Origin: Asterella californica | Lineage: Eukaryota > Streptophyta > Marchantiopsida > Marchantiales > Aytoniaceae | Direction of reading: 5' to 3' | Assembly: GCA_036924285.1 (NCBI GenBank) | Contig: JAYKYS010000004.1 | Span: 18,012,001-18,076,000 of the forward strand | Length of the DNA stretch: 64,000 nucleotides | In this document: positions 47,500 to 58,072 of the stretch, piece by piece | Position numbering within the stretch: position 1 is the stretch's first letter | Layout: every line of letters begins with the position of its first letter | Translations under genes and position numbers: made by a program | Notes under the pieces: generated by a model | Database searches by the model: none | The model's input: the letters and a program-made list of their open reading frames with translations, nothing else | Told to the model about the DNA's origin: nothing

Positions 47500-49805
47500 C
47501 TAGTCAGTGAAATGAAATGAAATCAAGTGATACGCTCATAAACTCGAATGTCGATTGTTTACAGATCTTCTCCCGTGGTGGTACATTCCGCAGTAAGGGT
47601 ACACGTTCTTGTCCGGAGCGTCAAGAGGAGACCGGATAAACCATATCAGCAACTGCACGTCGGCTGGTAGGTGGTACTGTACACCCTATCAAATCACAAC
47701 ATCGAATACAATACGAATACGCGCGCTTTGCCTCGTCCGTTCTGTCGCTGCCCGGCCTGAACTACACTGAAGCAGACTCTGGCACAACTGATCAGAAACG
47801 AAGGGCTCTTCCTTCACTCGCGGCTCGCCTCTCCGCTGGGTGGCGCTCTGGCCTTCCGGAGCATAATTACGTGTCCGGACAAACAGTAGAGTATAGAGTA
47901 GGGCAGCTGTGAGTGAGGTAACGGGAGCACAAGTCTGTGTAGAGTATGAGGTCAAACAATTAATAAGAAAGGATGAGATTGCCTCCACATGTGACAAAAC
48001 TGGTTCGAGGTGTAAAATAGGATTTAGTTTAGGTTTTGCAAGACGGCTCGGCCGTTTTGGGCATCAAGTTTTATGAACCAAGAAGGTACATCCTGAACGG
48101 ATTTCTTTGCTTTGCGTAAAACAGTACAGTACTGAAGATGAACACAAAGGTACACCAGTTCGCACGAAAAGCAGAATATGGGAAGTACAGCTCGTACAAA
48201 TGATTCTTCTAGTTGTGATTTAGTTTTCTAAGTAGGATTTGGAAGGTTGTCAAACGACGAAGTATCATGTCATCACCAACAAGTGGTGTTAGAAAGTACT
48301 AGTTAGGGGGTTTGACATAAGAGAGGTACACACAACAGTCAGATTCCCGTGAAGTTAGTGGGAGTGTTACTGGGACTTGAGAAGGTACAGGTTCTATATC
48401 ATGGGGGCCCAGTACTAACCTGAAAAAATCGAGGCTACACTATCTTACAATCTCTCTCTCTCTCTCTCTAGATGTGACGGGACATTCGTTCCAGAGGATT
48501 TTCGACTGCAAAGGCGGCTTAAACTTTGGGTCAGAAGATCGCGGTCGTTTTCATGCGAGGGAAGTGCATAATAAAATTTGCGCGAAAAGGTACGATGATT
48601 GATTGAGTGCAGTGACATGGAACGGTGATTGCTCGGGTGGCAAGCGGGAAAGAGAAATGCATGCGTAATGATATCCTATCCTCTTATCTCGCCCCCACAA
48701 CACCTTTTGTGGTGCAGTATGGAAATTTGGCTTTCTTGGCTGCATCCCTCGAAAATACTGACAAAGAGGTGGACCATGAGACAAACATCGAAAGCAAGCA
48801 GCGGGTGGTGGACCAGCAGACAAAAACTTTAGGTTCAGCAGATACTGCGAGACCAATAAGCTTCGGACGTTGAGACCCTCGTTTTATTGCTCAACATTCC
48901 ACACTGCGTCGTCGTTTGGGTGGTGAGGTCCTCCTTCCCTTCTCTTCTTTCAAGAACTTACACTTTGGGGGCCACAGCTTCACATCTTTATGAGTTATGA
49001 CCGGGGGAACCCATCCTTACAACCGTTCCGTTAGATAGATAGATAAACAAAGGACTCCTTCGGTCCACAAAAGTCCAGGTCTATAGCCCCATGGTTACGG
49101 ACCCCGGGACGGGACAGGTCAGTGATTCCCCAACAGCGTTTGGTTCCCGTCCATGTTCAACATACCCCAATGCAGAGAAGACAGTGGAAGTATATAGTTC
49201 AACGAGAATCCTACGGAACGAGAGAGCACTCAGAGCAGTGCTTGCGACAAAGCCCCACCAGCGAAGCAGATCGCGACTCGCGCGTACGTTGTTATCAGGC
49301 TACCAAAGTCTGCCGTAGGAACTGTGTGACGTAGAGTAGACTCCAATGGGGCGGTACATTTTCTCGCTAAAAAGTGCAGTCTCGCAGCTTCTTCTTCGCT
49401 TCCTCCCTCTCATTTTAAATTGTCCCGTTAATCCTTAACTGTAATTGAAAGGAAGGATGTCCCTCATACTGCGAGAATCTCTCTCCCTCTCTTCTGCTTG
49501 CAACAGTCGCATCCAATACATACACACGCTTTTCTGGTTGGCGCATATATATATATATATATATATATCCTACTACTACACCATCGGAGCCTCTATCACC
49601 TGACTGCACTATGCACCAGTCATCCGCGTACGAAGTGACGGGTAGGCTCTGCTATAACAAACGTCTTTGTGATGACGCTTGAGTTGAGTACCGTTAATCC
49701 ACTTTGTGTGATGCGCGGAGCAGGGCCCGCCTAGAACCGGCGATTTCATCTGGAACTTAGAATTAGCCGGATTCCTGTGACAACCGATGACATGTCGCGA
49801 CACTT
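44810..49805. other. Gene-free stretch rich in simple repeats
   Basis: I see no gene. Simple repeats are a G/A-rich tract at about 46,146-46,200, (GA)15 at 47470-47499, (TC)9 at 48451-48469 and (AT)12 at 49545-49568. Several overlapping ORFs on both strands at 45-46 kb and 48.5-49.3 kb reflect higher GC rather than any visible domain. Confidence 0.5.
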
Positions 49806-49868
49806 ACATTGCATTCATCGGTTGCCGAGAAAACATTGCATTCATCGGTTGCCGTGATGTTTTCTCGG
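49806..49868 (+). repeat. 27-bp tandem repeat joined to an 11-bp inverted repeat
   Basis: The word acattgcattcatcggttg followed by ccg occurs at 49806-49827 and 49833-49854. The spacer ccgagaaaaca (49825-49835) is the perfect reverse complement of tgttttctcgg (49858-49868), so the second unit lies in a hairpin loop. Confidence 0.85.
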
Positions 49869-52800
49869 TAAGTCGGCGGAATGCTGTTATATTTTCGAGT
49901 GTATCCGTACATATCATATTTTCAGTTTTTATTCATTTTCCTGTACTGGCCGGAAATAGACTGCAGTCAAGCTTCGACATTATGACGAGGATGGACACAC
50001 GGATAGCTGTATCCAACGGTAAATGTCTTTTCTATGGATTTCGTGTCTAGTCAATTCTTTTCTGTTAATTTTCTAACAACGGGAACATACATAGCACAGA
50101 CGAACTCTGGCCGGGGAAATCGATTAATGCCGGGTTCGCAAGACCCATTTCATAGTCGCCGGCCGGTTTTCACCTACCAACTAACGGGAAGCCCGAATCG
50201 TCCAAAACTGCATGAAGTTGAGGGTAAACGCCAAGAATGAAGTCCCACAGTCCCTTCCTGGCGAGAAGCTACCGGTATCTCACTGGCAACTGACTGGCTC
50301 ATTTTTTAATTAAGACTCTGACTTTGAAATGCAGATACAGTCTGCATAATACGCATATATCATGGATTCAAGGGTTTCTCAATCAGTGGGTGCTGAGACC
50401 AAGGTCAAGAGCTTCAGAGCTTCACTGTTCTTCTTTGTTCTGACTCTCGCCCTTTTAGATCATGTATCAAATCACAGATGGGGTGTCTACAGTTTCAAGG
50501 CTTGCAGTTCCTTTGCATGCCAATACTCGATGCTTTTTCATTATGTACTTTGGAAGTTTGTAGTGAAAAAAACAGGACCTTGGTAAGTAGATACTATACA
50601 TATTCAGCCACCATATCGAAAACCCCTCTCAGGCTCAAGTTTCAATCCCTTGCATTATTTGCATGCTTTTCTGCTACATTCATTGGTATCTCAATTGTCT
50701 GCACCTCAACATGATACTTTGTCTTACATAAAATTTCTGCCAGCGTCGCTTCGACTGAAAGTCTTTCATCAGTGACTTCGTTGATGAAAAGGGACTGGTT
50801 TCAGTCCAAGTCTAGCTCGGCTCTATTTGGATGTAGCAGACAGCAGAATGTTTTCTTCGTGATTTACAACGGTTTCAAAGTGGACAAAAGAAGTACTTTT
50901 TTATAATGAATCCTTCTCTTCGTTAAACTCTCACTAGGATATAACAAAGAAAAGGGAATCACTCCTTCCTGCCACACTCTCACGCTCAGTATCAGTTTCC
51001 GTGCGTTATGCTCTTACCTAGAAGCGATTTGCCATGACAGTGCTTTTGTTTGGCAGTCCATTTGCGGCTTTCGTTCGCAGGGCAGTGAGCCCTCGTTGAT
51101 ATTCGACCCTCTTTGCTTTTGGTGTACATGGTGTTGACAATGCGGCATGCCCTGGTCCAGCCACTTTTGGCACTTCCGTGTCTCGATTTTAGCGAGGCTT
51201 GAGGTTCTTGCTTTTGATTTTGGATCGACTTGAAGTCTACCTTCCTCTTTCGCAGTAGTATGAGACAAATGTTATTATCTTTTGCTCGATTTTGGTCTTT
51301 GATTTTGGTAGCGACAAGCGTGTTTTTGCTGGTTGCTCGCTTGAGAAGAGCCATGACGATTTGTCAGCTGGACTTTCGACACCAGTTTCAGTTATCGATC
51401 TTTGCTCAACATTCTGATTCTTGGTTTTGTCTCGGTCTTCGCTTCTTTAGTACTTTCTTGGTATTTCACGATTTAAAATCGTCATACTACAGTAGTGTGG
51501 TGTGAGGTGAGAGTTGCAGAAAAGGCCATTAGAACATGTGGGTCTTGGATAGCCTTCTCTCTTGGTTTACTCTTGCGGATCTTCTTAGACAGTTCATTAT
51601 ATCCTGTAAAACTTGTTTAGAAATATCTAAAAGGACGACATGCCATATGCTTTTGAGGACGAGAATTAACTACTTACACAAAGAAGGAACCATTGTACCT
51701 CCGAATGGGTTTCAAGTGTTCAAGTGTATTAAGTGGTCCCGCGGGGTGTTAAAGTGGCGAGGGCTGGCCTAGGCAGAGGTTTGGTGTAGCGGAGGTGAGC
51801 GAGGTGGTGGCTTTAGGTTTCGTTGTTCGTTTGGTGGGTTCGAAATCAAATCGTCAACGGATCTCTTCTTCTCGTTGTGCTTCTTCTCTTCTTTTCTCAT
51901 GCTTATTCGTTGTGCTGCCTGTTTGGGTAATCTCACGAAATCAAATCATCGCTTTCTCACTTCTTCACGAGTTTCTCGGGATTACGTGCGTGTAGTTGGT
52001 GTGGATATGGCGTGCGGTTGCTTTGGTCGATGGTGTGTACCGTCTTTGTTCGTGCTTAATTTTGCACGTTCTCGTGTTGGAATGAGGTTGGGTTTAGTTT
52101 GGCGGTTTCTCTACTTCTGGTTGCGGGCAGGATGGTGACTGGCGGAAGAGAAGTAGGTTGCGTATTGGGCTTGTTTTTTTTGTTGTCTTGAAGAGAAGTG
52201 TATGGCTAGCTGCGGGGCAGTCCTCGTGTTGTCGTTTTTTGTTCACCCAGGACGGAGGTGTTCACTATCGCGTGGAAACGAGGTAGGTGCGTGTTTTGAT
52301 TCTCGTCATTTTACGGTTTGCTCCGGCAGTCTCTTCTTGGGTCTGCTGGAAGATTTCAGGCCTCTATAGGGATTGCGGCTGCTGGAACCGATGCTTCTTA
52401 TTGGCTGCCTATTTTAAGCTTTGGCCTGCCACTGTTTTCTTCGGGCTGCTGGTACACGGATTGGGGTTGGCGGAGCCGATGCTTCTTGTTTGACAGCGTG
52501 TTTGGGCACTATCGTGCTGCCGGAAGGAAGATACATGTTGTTCTTGTTTCAATGCGTTCGACTCTCTGCTCGTTGCGGTCTCTTTTCTTTTGTCGTCTTC
52601 TGTTCCAGAGACAGTTTTGGAAGCTGCCTACTTTGGCTTGCTTCGCACGGATTGACGGAGTTGTCAGTATTGGAGAGAAAGGGGTTGGGTTGTTGTGGTT
52701 GCGGACGCTGCCTCCTTCCTGTTTCAGCCAGTATGACAAGGAGGCCAGGTACTTCTATGTACATGCTTGTTGCCACTTCAATTGGATTTCCACGTAGGCT

Positions 52801-52883
52801 TCCGTGTGGGTGGTGTCTTTGCTCGCTGTTAGCAATGTATATGTTTCTCTATACCGCTCCGTTCTGCTCGATGATGAGATGGT
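49869..52883. other. Unassigned stretch upstream of the Rep-like ORF
   Basis: No family was recognised. From about 51.2 to 52.9 kb the plus strand is rich in T and G (tctt, tcgttg, ggttgcgg), with long but unconvincing ORFs on both strands. A Lys-rich reverse ORF (51354-50992) contains scattered Cys/His residues, but no defined finger. The region could be part of the mobile element that carries the Rep-like ORF. Confidence 0.4.
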
Positions 52884-53327
52884 ATGTCCCGAAAGATGTC
52901 GGTAGATCCTGATCTCCTCCTCGTCGTTGCTGACATAGAAGAGGAAGAGAGTCAGGCAGAAGCAGATAGTCGAAGAGAGATAGAAAGAGAGAACAGATCG
53001 GAAACTGAAACTGGAAGTACCTCAGTCCCCGACAGCGAGTTAGAAACACTCTTTATTCCAAAGACTGCTCCTAAATACCCTTTTTACTCTAGCAAGAAAC
53101 CAATGATTAGTTTCTATGATAATGCCTTGCAATTAACAGGATTTTATATGTACCTAGAACTACAGGATTCCAAGCCCGGGAACTTTCTGCTGAAGTTTGA
53201 TTTCATCAAGATCAGGAAGACCTGTCATCCTTGCATCCTTCACAGTACCCCGATCCTTAGTTTGGATGGGCCATATCGGTTTTTTTTCCTATTCCAAGGA
53301 CAACCTTGGCCTATACCTGCAGGATAG
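52884..53327 (+). CDS. Hypothetical acidic ORF upstream of the Rep-like ORF
   Basis: This is a 147-codon ORF of unknown function, not recognised. Residues about 10-55 are strongly acidic and polar (DIEEEESQAEADSRREIERE and on), a style common in nuclear or transposon proteins. The remainder (FYSSKKPMISFYDNALQL...) shows no motif I can name. It lies 700 bp upstream of the Rep-like ORF on the same strand and could be a damaged N-terminal exon or a second ORF of the same element. It may also be chance. Confidence 0.3.
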   Translation: MSRKMSVDPDLLLVVADIEEEESQAEADSRREIERENRSETETGSTSVPDSELETLFIPKTAPKYPFYSSKKPMISFYDNALQLTGFYMYLELQDSKPGNFLLKFDFIKIRKTCHPCILHSTPILSLDGPYRFFFLFQGQPWPIPAG

Positions 53328-53448
53328 ACGATTTCATATGTTTACTTATCCCGCATTCTTTACACGCGGATCAGGTTTGGGGTGTTCCACTGTGCATTGC
53401 ATTTACAGAAATTATGGTTTTCCTTGTCTTTAAGATTTTCTGAAGTTT

Positions 53449-53731
53449 ACGAAGTCATTGTGTGTTTGTCTTCTTCGGAGTTTTACCTACGAAGTTTTGT
53501 AGTGTGTTGTGATAGGAGTTAGTCTGGGTGATGAAGTTTTTTGCCATTGACAACTGAAATCTGAGTAGGAAGTTTGAGACGAAATCTGATAACAAACTAG
53601 CAATTACGAAGTTAGTTTACTACGAAGTAGTTTTATGACGAAGTCATTTTGGAGGAAGTTGTTCTTCTTAAGAAGTATCTTTGTGGTGAAGTTCTTCTTA
53701 GGTAGACACTTTGGAAGAAGTTGAACTTCGT
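53449..53731 (+). repeat. Iteron-like cluster of ACGAAGT words
   Basis: Perfect ACGAAGT occurs at 53449, 53489, 53606, 53622 and 53638, plus the reverse complement ACTTCGT at 53725. Two copies extend to ACGAAGTCATT (53449-53459 and 53638-53648). Near variants (ATGAAGT, AGGAAGT) lie between. The cluster ends about 300 bp upstream of the Rep-like ATG. In rolling-circle replicons, Rep proteins bind such iterated words; that role here is inference. Confidence 0.6.
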
Positions 53732-54028
53732 ACTTCGGCGATAGAAGAGTCTTCTTCGTTAGAGTTTTCAAGAATAGTAGTAGTGAAGATAACTTAGCGT
53801 TTATGGTGTTAGAAGCTACTTAGTAGCACTTCAACAGTACTTCTTCATTGAGACATTTCCATCCATGACTATGTAACTTTGTTGTTTATCTTTTTCTTGA
53901 GGTCCCTGACTTGTTTAGTACATGTTATGCTATTTGTCAAGATTATCAACTCTGTCTTGTTCGAGACAGAGTTGATCCTTCTGTCCACAGATTTGCTTGT
54001 CGGCACCATCCCAATCTGAATCGCGAAT

Positions 54029-54829
54029 ATGTCTCTGCGGAGGCAAGCGAGAGCCAAGAGGTCCAGTCTGGAACTGTCAATGATAGTTTGTCGGAAGGAC
54101 AGTGCCTTTGACGCGTCTCTCTTTTCGCTACTATCTACTTTTCTGCATAAGCAATGTCTCTCAGGAATGTTCTCTGTGGAGCGAGGTGGTAGCCTTTCAC
54201 ACTTGCACTTCCAAGGTGTAATTTCTATCTACGGGAAGTCATGCTTAGAGGTGAAGAAGAAGATCTTTTTGACACTTGGCTGGGATCAGCAGCGTCCGAT
54301 AGGGGCAGAGGTCTGCGTAAAACATTTGTCTAACAGAGGCATGCACACGTTTGTTGGGATGGTGGGGTATTGCTTGAAGGACGAGAAACTTCAACATCAT
54401 CACTGCGTGATGAAAAACATCACTGAGAGCATGGTAATGGACGGTAAGAAATTGTTCATGTTGTTGAAGGCTGCAGAGATCAAGAACCGTATAAAGTTGA
54501 CTTATATGAACATTCTTCCCAGAGCACTTCAATTCAACAGGTACAAGAGTTCCCACCCACTGTCGAATACTTTGTCTCGCTGTCTCCGCCAAATGTTGCT
54601 ATCAGGGAAGTACTCAGCTTCCCTCAGATGGATTATGCAAGCAGGAATCCAGAAAAGACGATCAGACTCCTTGTGGAATGCTTTTATCAGACCCGGAGAA
54701 GTAACGCCGGAGGATGTGAATAATATCTTCTTCCACGTTGATAACAGACGCTGCCCTCATTGCAATCGTAGATACTTTGAAGCTAATGGGGGTCTTGCAG
54801 AGAAAGAAATGTTATCCTATCAAGGTTAA
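54029..54829 (+). pseudogene. Rep-like HUH endonuclease (Replitron-like or CRESS-like), probably degenerate
   Basis: This 266-codon ORF has the hallmarks of a rolling-circle Rep nuclease. A Glu at 51 begins ERGGSLSHLHFQGV, giving the HUH metal-binding pair His58-Leu59-His60 followed by Gln62-Gly63. After 51 residues comes YCLKD (Tyr114, Lys117), matching the YxxK nucleophile motif. Such enzymes nick one DNA strand through a phosphotyrosine bond. A CxxC pair (Cys242, Cys245) near the end suggests a zinc-binding tail. No Walker A/B helicase motif is present, unlike Helitron or viral Rep proteins. Motif I and an intact N-terminus are not visible: upstream of 54029 the frame closes at 54017, while an adjoining frame (53911-54111) stays open, suggesting a frameshift near 54,110. 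An overlapping frame continues to 54,995, suggesting another near the 3' end. It may be a decayed Replitron-type transposon; an endogenous CRESS-virus Rep is the alternative. Confidence 0.65.
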
Positions 54830-56500
54830 GCGATTATGTCTAATGTCTCATCATGGTCATCTGATAGATTGTAATGAAGATTTGGAATTTTTCCACCTAT
54901 TTGGAATGAGACATAAGGATCATTCTTTGGCTAGACGTCAAATCATATATGATATGATAGAAATGTATCATTTATATCGATCCAAAATTATATGATTTGG
55001 ATGACAAGATGATTTAGACAAGTCATTCGGTAGGTCGTAGTGAATATAAGTAGAACATTGAATATGCTGTTATTTATAGCTCATGACACATATCAGTCAT
55101 TCAACACCTTTCTTTCTTAAGTTTTGAGAGAAATGACACATGTGTGTCATTCGGTTACACCGTATGCAGACGATGTTTTCCTTATTTTCTTAAAAAATGA
55201 GAATAGCATCACGTTTGTTAGATGTCTTGAAGATCTTCTTGTCCATAGGTGGACATCAATCAACATAGACTTTCTGTGCAATCAAATACAGACCTAAATG
55301 ATCATTCTCGATTTTATGGGTGTCTTATGTTCGTGTACTGCTGCAAGAATTTGACGAGTTTTTCTTTTGAGATGGGACTGGGACGAGGGAACAAGGTAAT
55401 ATCTCAAAAGATATTGAGTGCAAGATAGAAAATATAGTTGAGTTTCACCGTGAAAGTGTGTCAATGGTGTTTTTTCTCCAAGCGTGTACATATGAGTTAG
55501 AAAAGATAATACATTCTGTTCATTCGGAGGCCATATAAGTTCACGATGAGTTTTATCTTTTCGAAGAACCTCCTTGTTGAATTGCATGTGTCGTCATATC
55601 CAGGATTGATCGTTGATAATAAGGACGAGACATCGACATTGACTACGGTTGTGCTACTTATTTGTCATATCTGATTGAAAGACAGATCTAAAGCTTTTAG
55701 GATCATATTGGATTAAGATCCTGTCAGACTGTTGATTTTTGGTTCACGGATTTCAGAATTTCTTGAGCTTCATTGCATTTTTGATAATTTCTGGGTGTAC
55801 TGGGAAAAAAATCTCTGTGCCCACAAAATCTTTTTGCTGTGAAAAGCAGTTCAGAGAGGTCGTTTTGGATCTTGTAGTTAAAAGGCTCCCACACTTTGAG
55901 ACTTTACTTTCAGAAATGGATTTTTAGTGTAGTTTGGCTGGATATATCTTCCTCCATGCAATTTAGTTTTCGACTGGTTTTAATCTCGTTAGAAAGATCA
56001 TGAAACTTGCTTTAAAGTGCAATTGAAATCACCACATTTGAAACTATAGGTTTTATGATGCATGTGTTTAAAGTTTACTGATTTGCTTAAAGGTTCGGAG
56101 ACTGTGTTTTACACGTGGGTCAAATTTTACTTTTGATCGGTCATCACGTGAGATACGGATGTTTGTTGGTGAGAATTTGGTCTCGATTGGAAGCTTTTTC
56201 GTCGAGCTATCCAAGTGAGGATTCAGAACCAAGAGATGATTTTGGAAAATTTGGAAAATAGCTTCCATGCTCACTGAGATTTTTGTCAAGAAAGTAAATT
56301 TTTGGTAAGTTTCACACTTTGTAGTTAGTTCGACTGTGCTTCATTTGGAGAGTGTTAGGCATCAACAAAAAGCTTATAGAAAGTGCTTGCAACATAACTT
56401 GTAAAAATAGGATTGAAAGTAGTGGTGGCTTAACTACTGTAGTGACGCAAGATTTCTCCTTTTGCCCATTTAGTATACAAGATATCGTTCCCACAGAGGA
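54830..56500. other. Gene-free stretch downstream of the Rep-like ORF
   Basis: An 8-bp inverted repeat with a 2-base loop (atgacaca-tg-tgtgtcat, 55133-55150) lies about 300 bp past the ORF. The word GTCATTC recurs around it (about 55,022, 55,097 and 55,147). It is a weak candidate for an element terminus. The remainder, to 56,500, shows no gene. Confidence 0.4.
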
Positions 56501-58072
56501 TTTACGTAAGTAATCGCTGCTCTAAGTTCTAGGATCTGTTCAAACACACAAACACACGGGTTTTGCCTAAAAAGCCCGTCTTCTCACAAAACCACACAAA
56601 ACCACACGTCTTCCAGACACGTCACATGGTGCTCTGGAACTAAACAAACAACTACCAACGAAAATATCACACAATTATTTGTAGAGAAGCTCGGGAAGAC
56701 AATCTTCCGGCTTCCAGGTTGCTTCTTCCGGTCTTCTCGATACCGTCTTCCCGAAGCAATTCTCGTCTTCTGGGGGTTCAGCTCGTCTTCTCACACCTCC
56801 AGAAGGCTGCCCTGCTTCGCAGAAGTCGACTCGTAACGGTCGTTACATCTTATTCTCACACTCACATTCCAACGGGTTAGATAAATCACAGGGTGTATGC
56901 CCTCTGTAGCCTTCCCAAGCTTCTGCCTACGGAAATGATCTTCCTGCAGCACTACAACGACATTCACCTTCACGGAAGCTCAATATAAGCCTCGGAAGCT
57001 CACTAGAAGAAGATAAGAAGATAAGAAGATAAGAAGATGGGGAAGATGGGAGAAGATGGGGAAGATAAGAAAATCCAAACAAGAGAAAACAAGATGAAAA
57101 GAGTAAATTAAGATTCCGACAGGCTTCTAGTCCGGATCCTGACTAACAAGCCATCCCTGCTTGTAATAGTTTGGGGAGGAAGACAACAAACGTGAGTACT
57201 GTTGCACCGTCTTCTACTTGAGGATGTCGTCTTCTGTTGCGGGAAGAAGACTTCTTTCTTCTTCACTTCGCTGCTCTGACTATTCTGTCTTCTGGGATCC
57301 CTTACCCAGAAGGCCGTTCGTACGTAGATCCCAAGTGCTCTACTGAACGAGTCAAGCTACACTTCCACAACTGCTGACAGTCACCGCCACTCAAGAAGAA
57401 CACTTCCCATGCACAATTGGGAGCGAATTCAAGGAACCCACCATCCAGAAGACATGAACAAAGCTTCTGCACTCAAATCCACAATCTATTCCCCGAGGAA
57501 GAAGTCACAATGACATTGGGAAGCTCTCTCCCTCTACTTCCTGCGTCTACTCCTCGACACACCAGTCTAGCTAACAGGACTGCACGAGGATGCCGTTCCC
57601 TGTTCCTAGACTGTCCACTACCTCTATCTACATCTTCGAACCACTGCTGGTGTGAGTATGCAGACCCCTCCTGTGTATTCCAAGACTATTCGTATGTTTC
57701 CAACAACGGGTGTAGTGCGAAGAACTATCTATCAGGTGTCTTCTCTCTAGTGTGTCTAGTCTCCCTGCACCATAGAATCGACTACTGAACGTTTTAGAAC
57801 TGGCAGAACTCTATCTCCTACTCTGCGATCCTACTTATGTCACTGCCATGAGAACCAGGGGAGACGACCACCAGGGAGAGAGAGGCGCTGACAGGAGGTT
57901 GCTACCTCACATGCAAGCGGTTCCCCTGCCCGAATTGGTCATCCACCTTGTCCTTCCTACGCTACCTATGCTGCCACATGGTATCCTAACTAAATTTTAC
58001 ATGGAAAAACTGCCACCCTTAAGATAGCATGTTCGGTCCTACTATATTTGGAATTGTTAATGAAGTTACTAA
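56501..58072. other. GAAGAC/GTCTTC-rich flank, 3' of the 772-aa ORF
   Basis: There is no convincing gene here. GTCTTC and GAAGA words are dense from about 56,580. An (AAGAAGAT)-type microsatellite occupies about 57,004-57,040. A plus-strand ORF of 123 codons (57417-57788) is Ser/Thr-rich and shows no domain. Confidence 0.5.

Noticed and set aside
51795..52912. Cys/Phe/Leu-rich ORFs up to 163 codons on the plus strand
   Set aside because: Their composition follows directly from T/G-rich DNA, they overlap each other in different frames, and no membrane-protein family was recognisable.
54029..54829. Helitron RepHel or integrated geminivirus Rep
   Set aside because: No helicase motif is visible in this or adjoining frames, the CxxC tail is unlike geminivirus Rep, and no coat-protein-like ORF is nearby. 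An endogenous viral Rep is not fully excluded.
57970..57990. TGGTATCC as a copia-type primer-binding site
   Set aside because: It lacks the rest of the TGGTATCAGAGC match and no LTR end abuts it.
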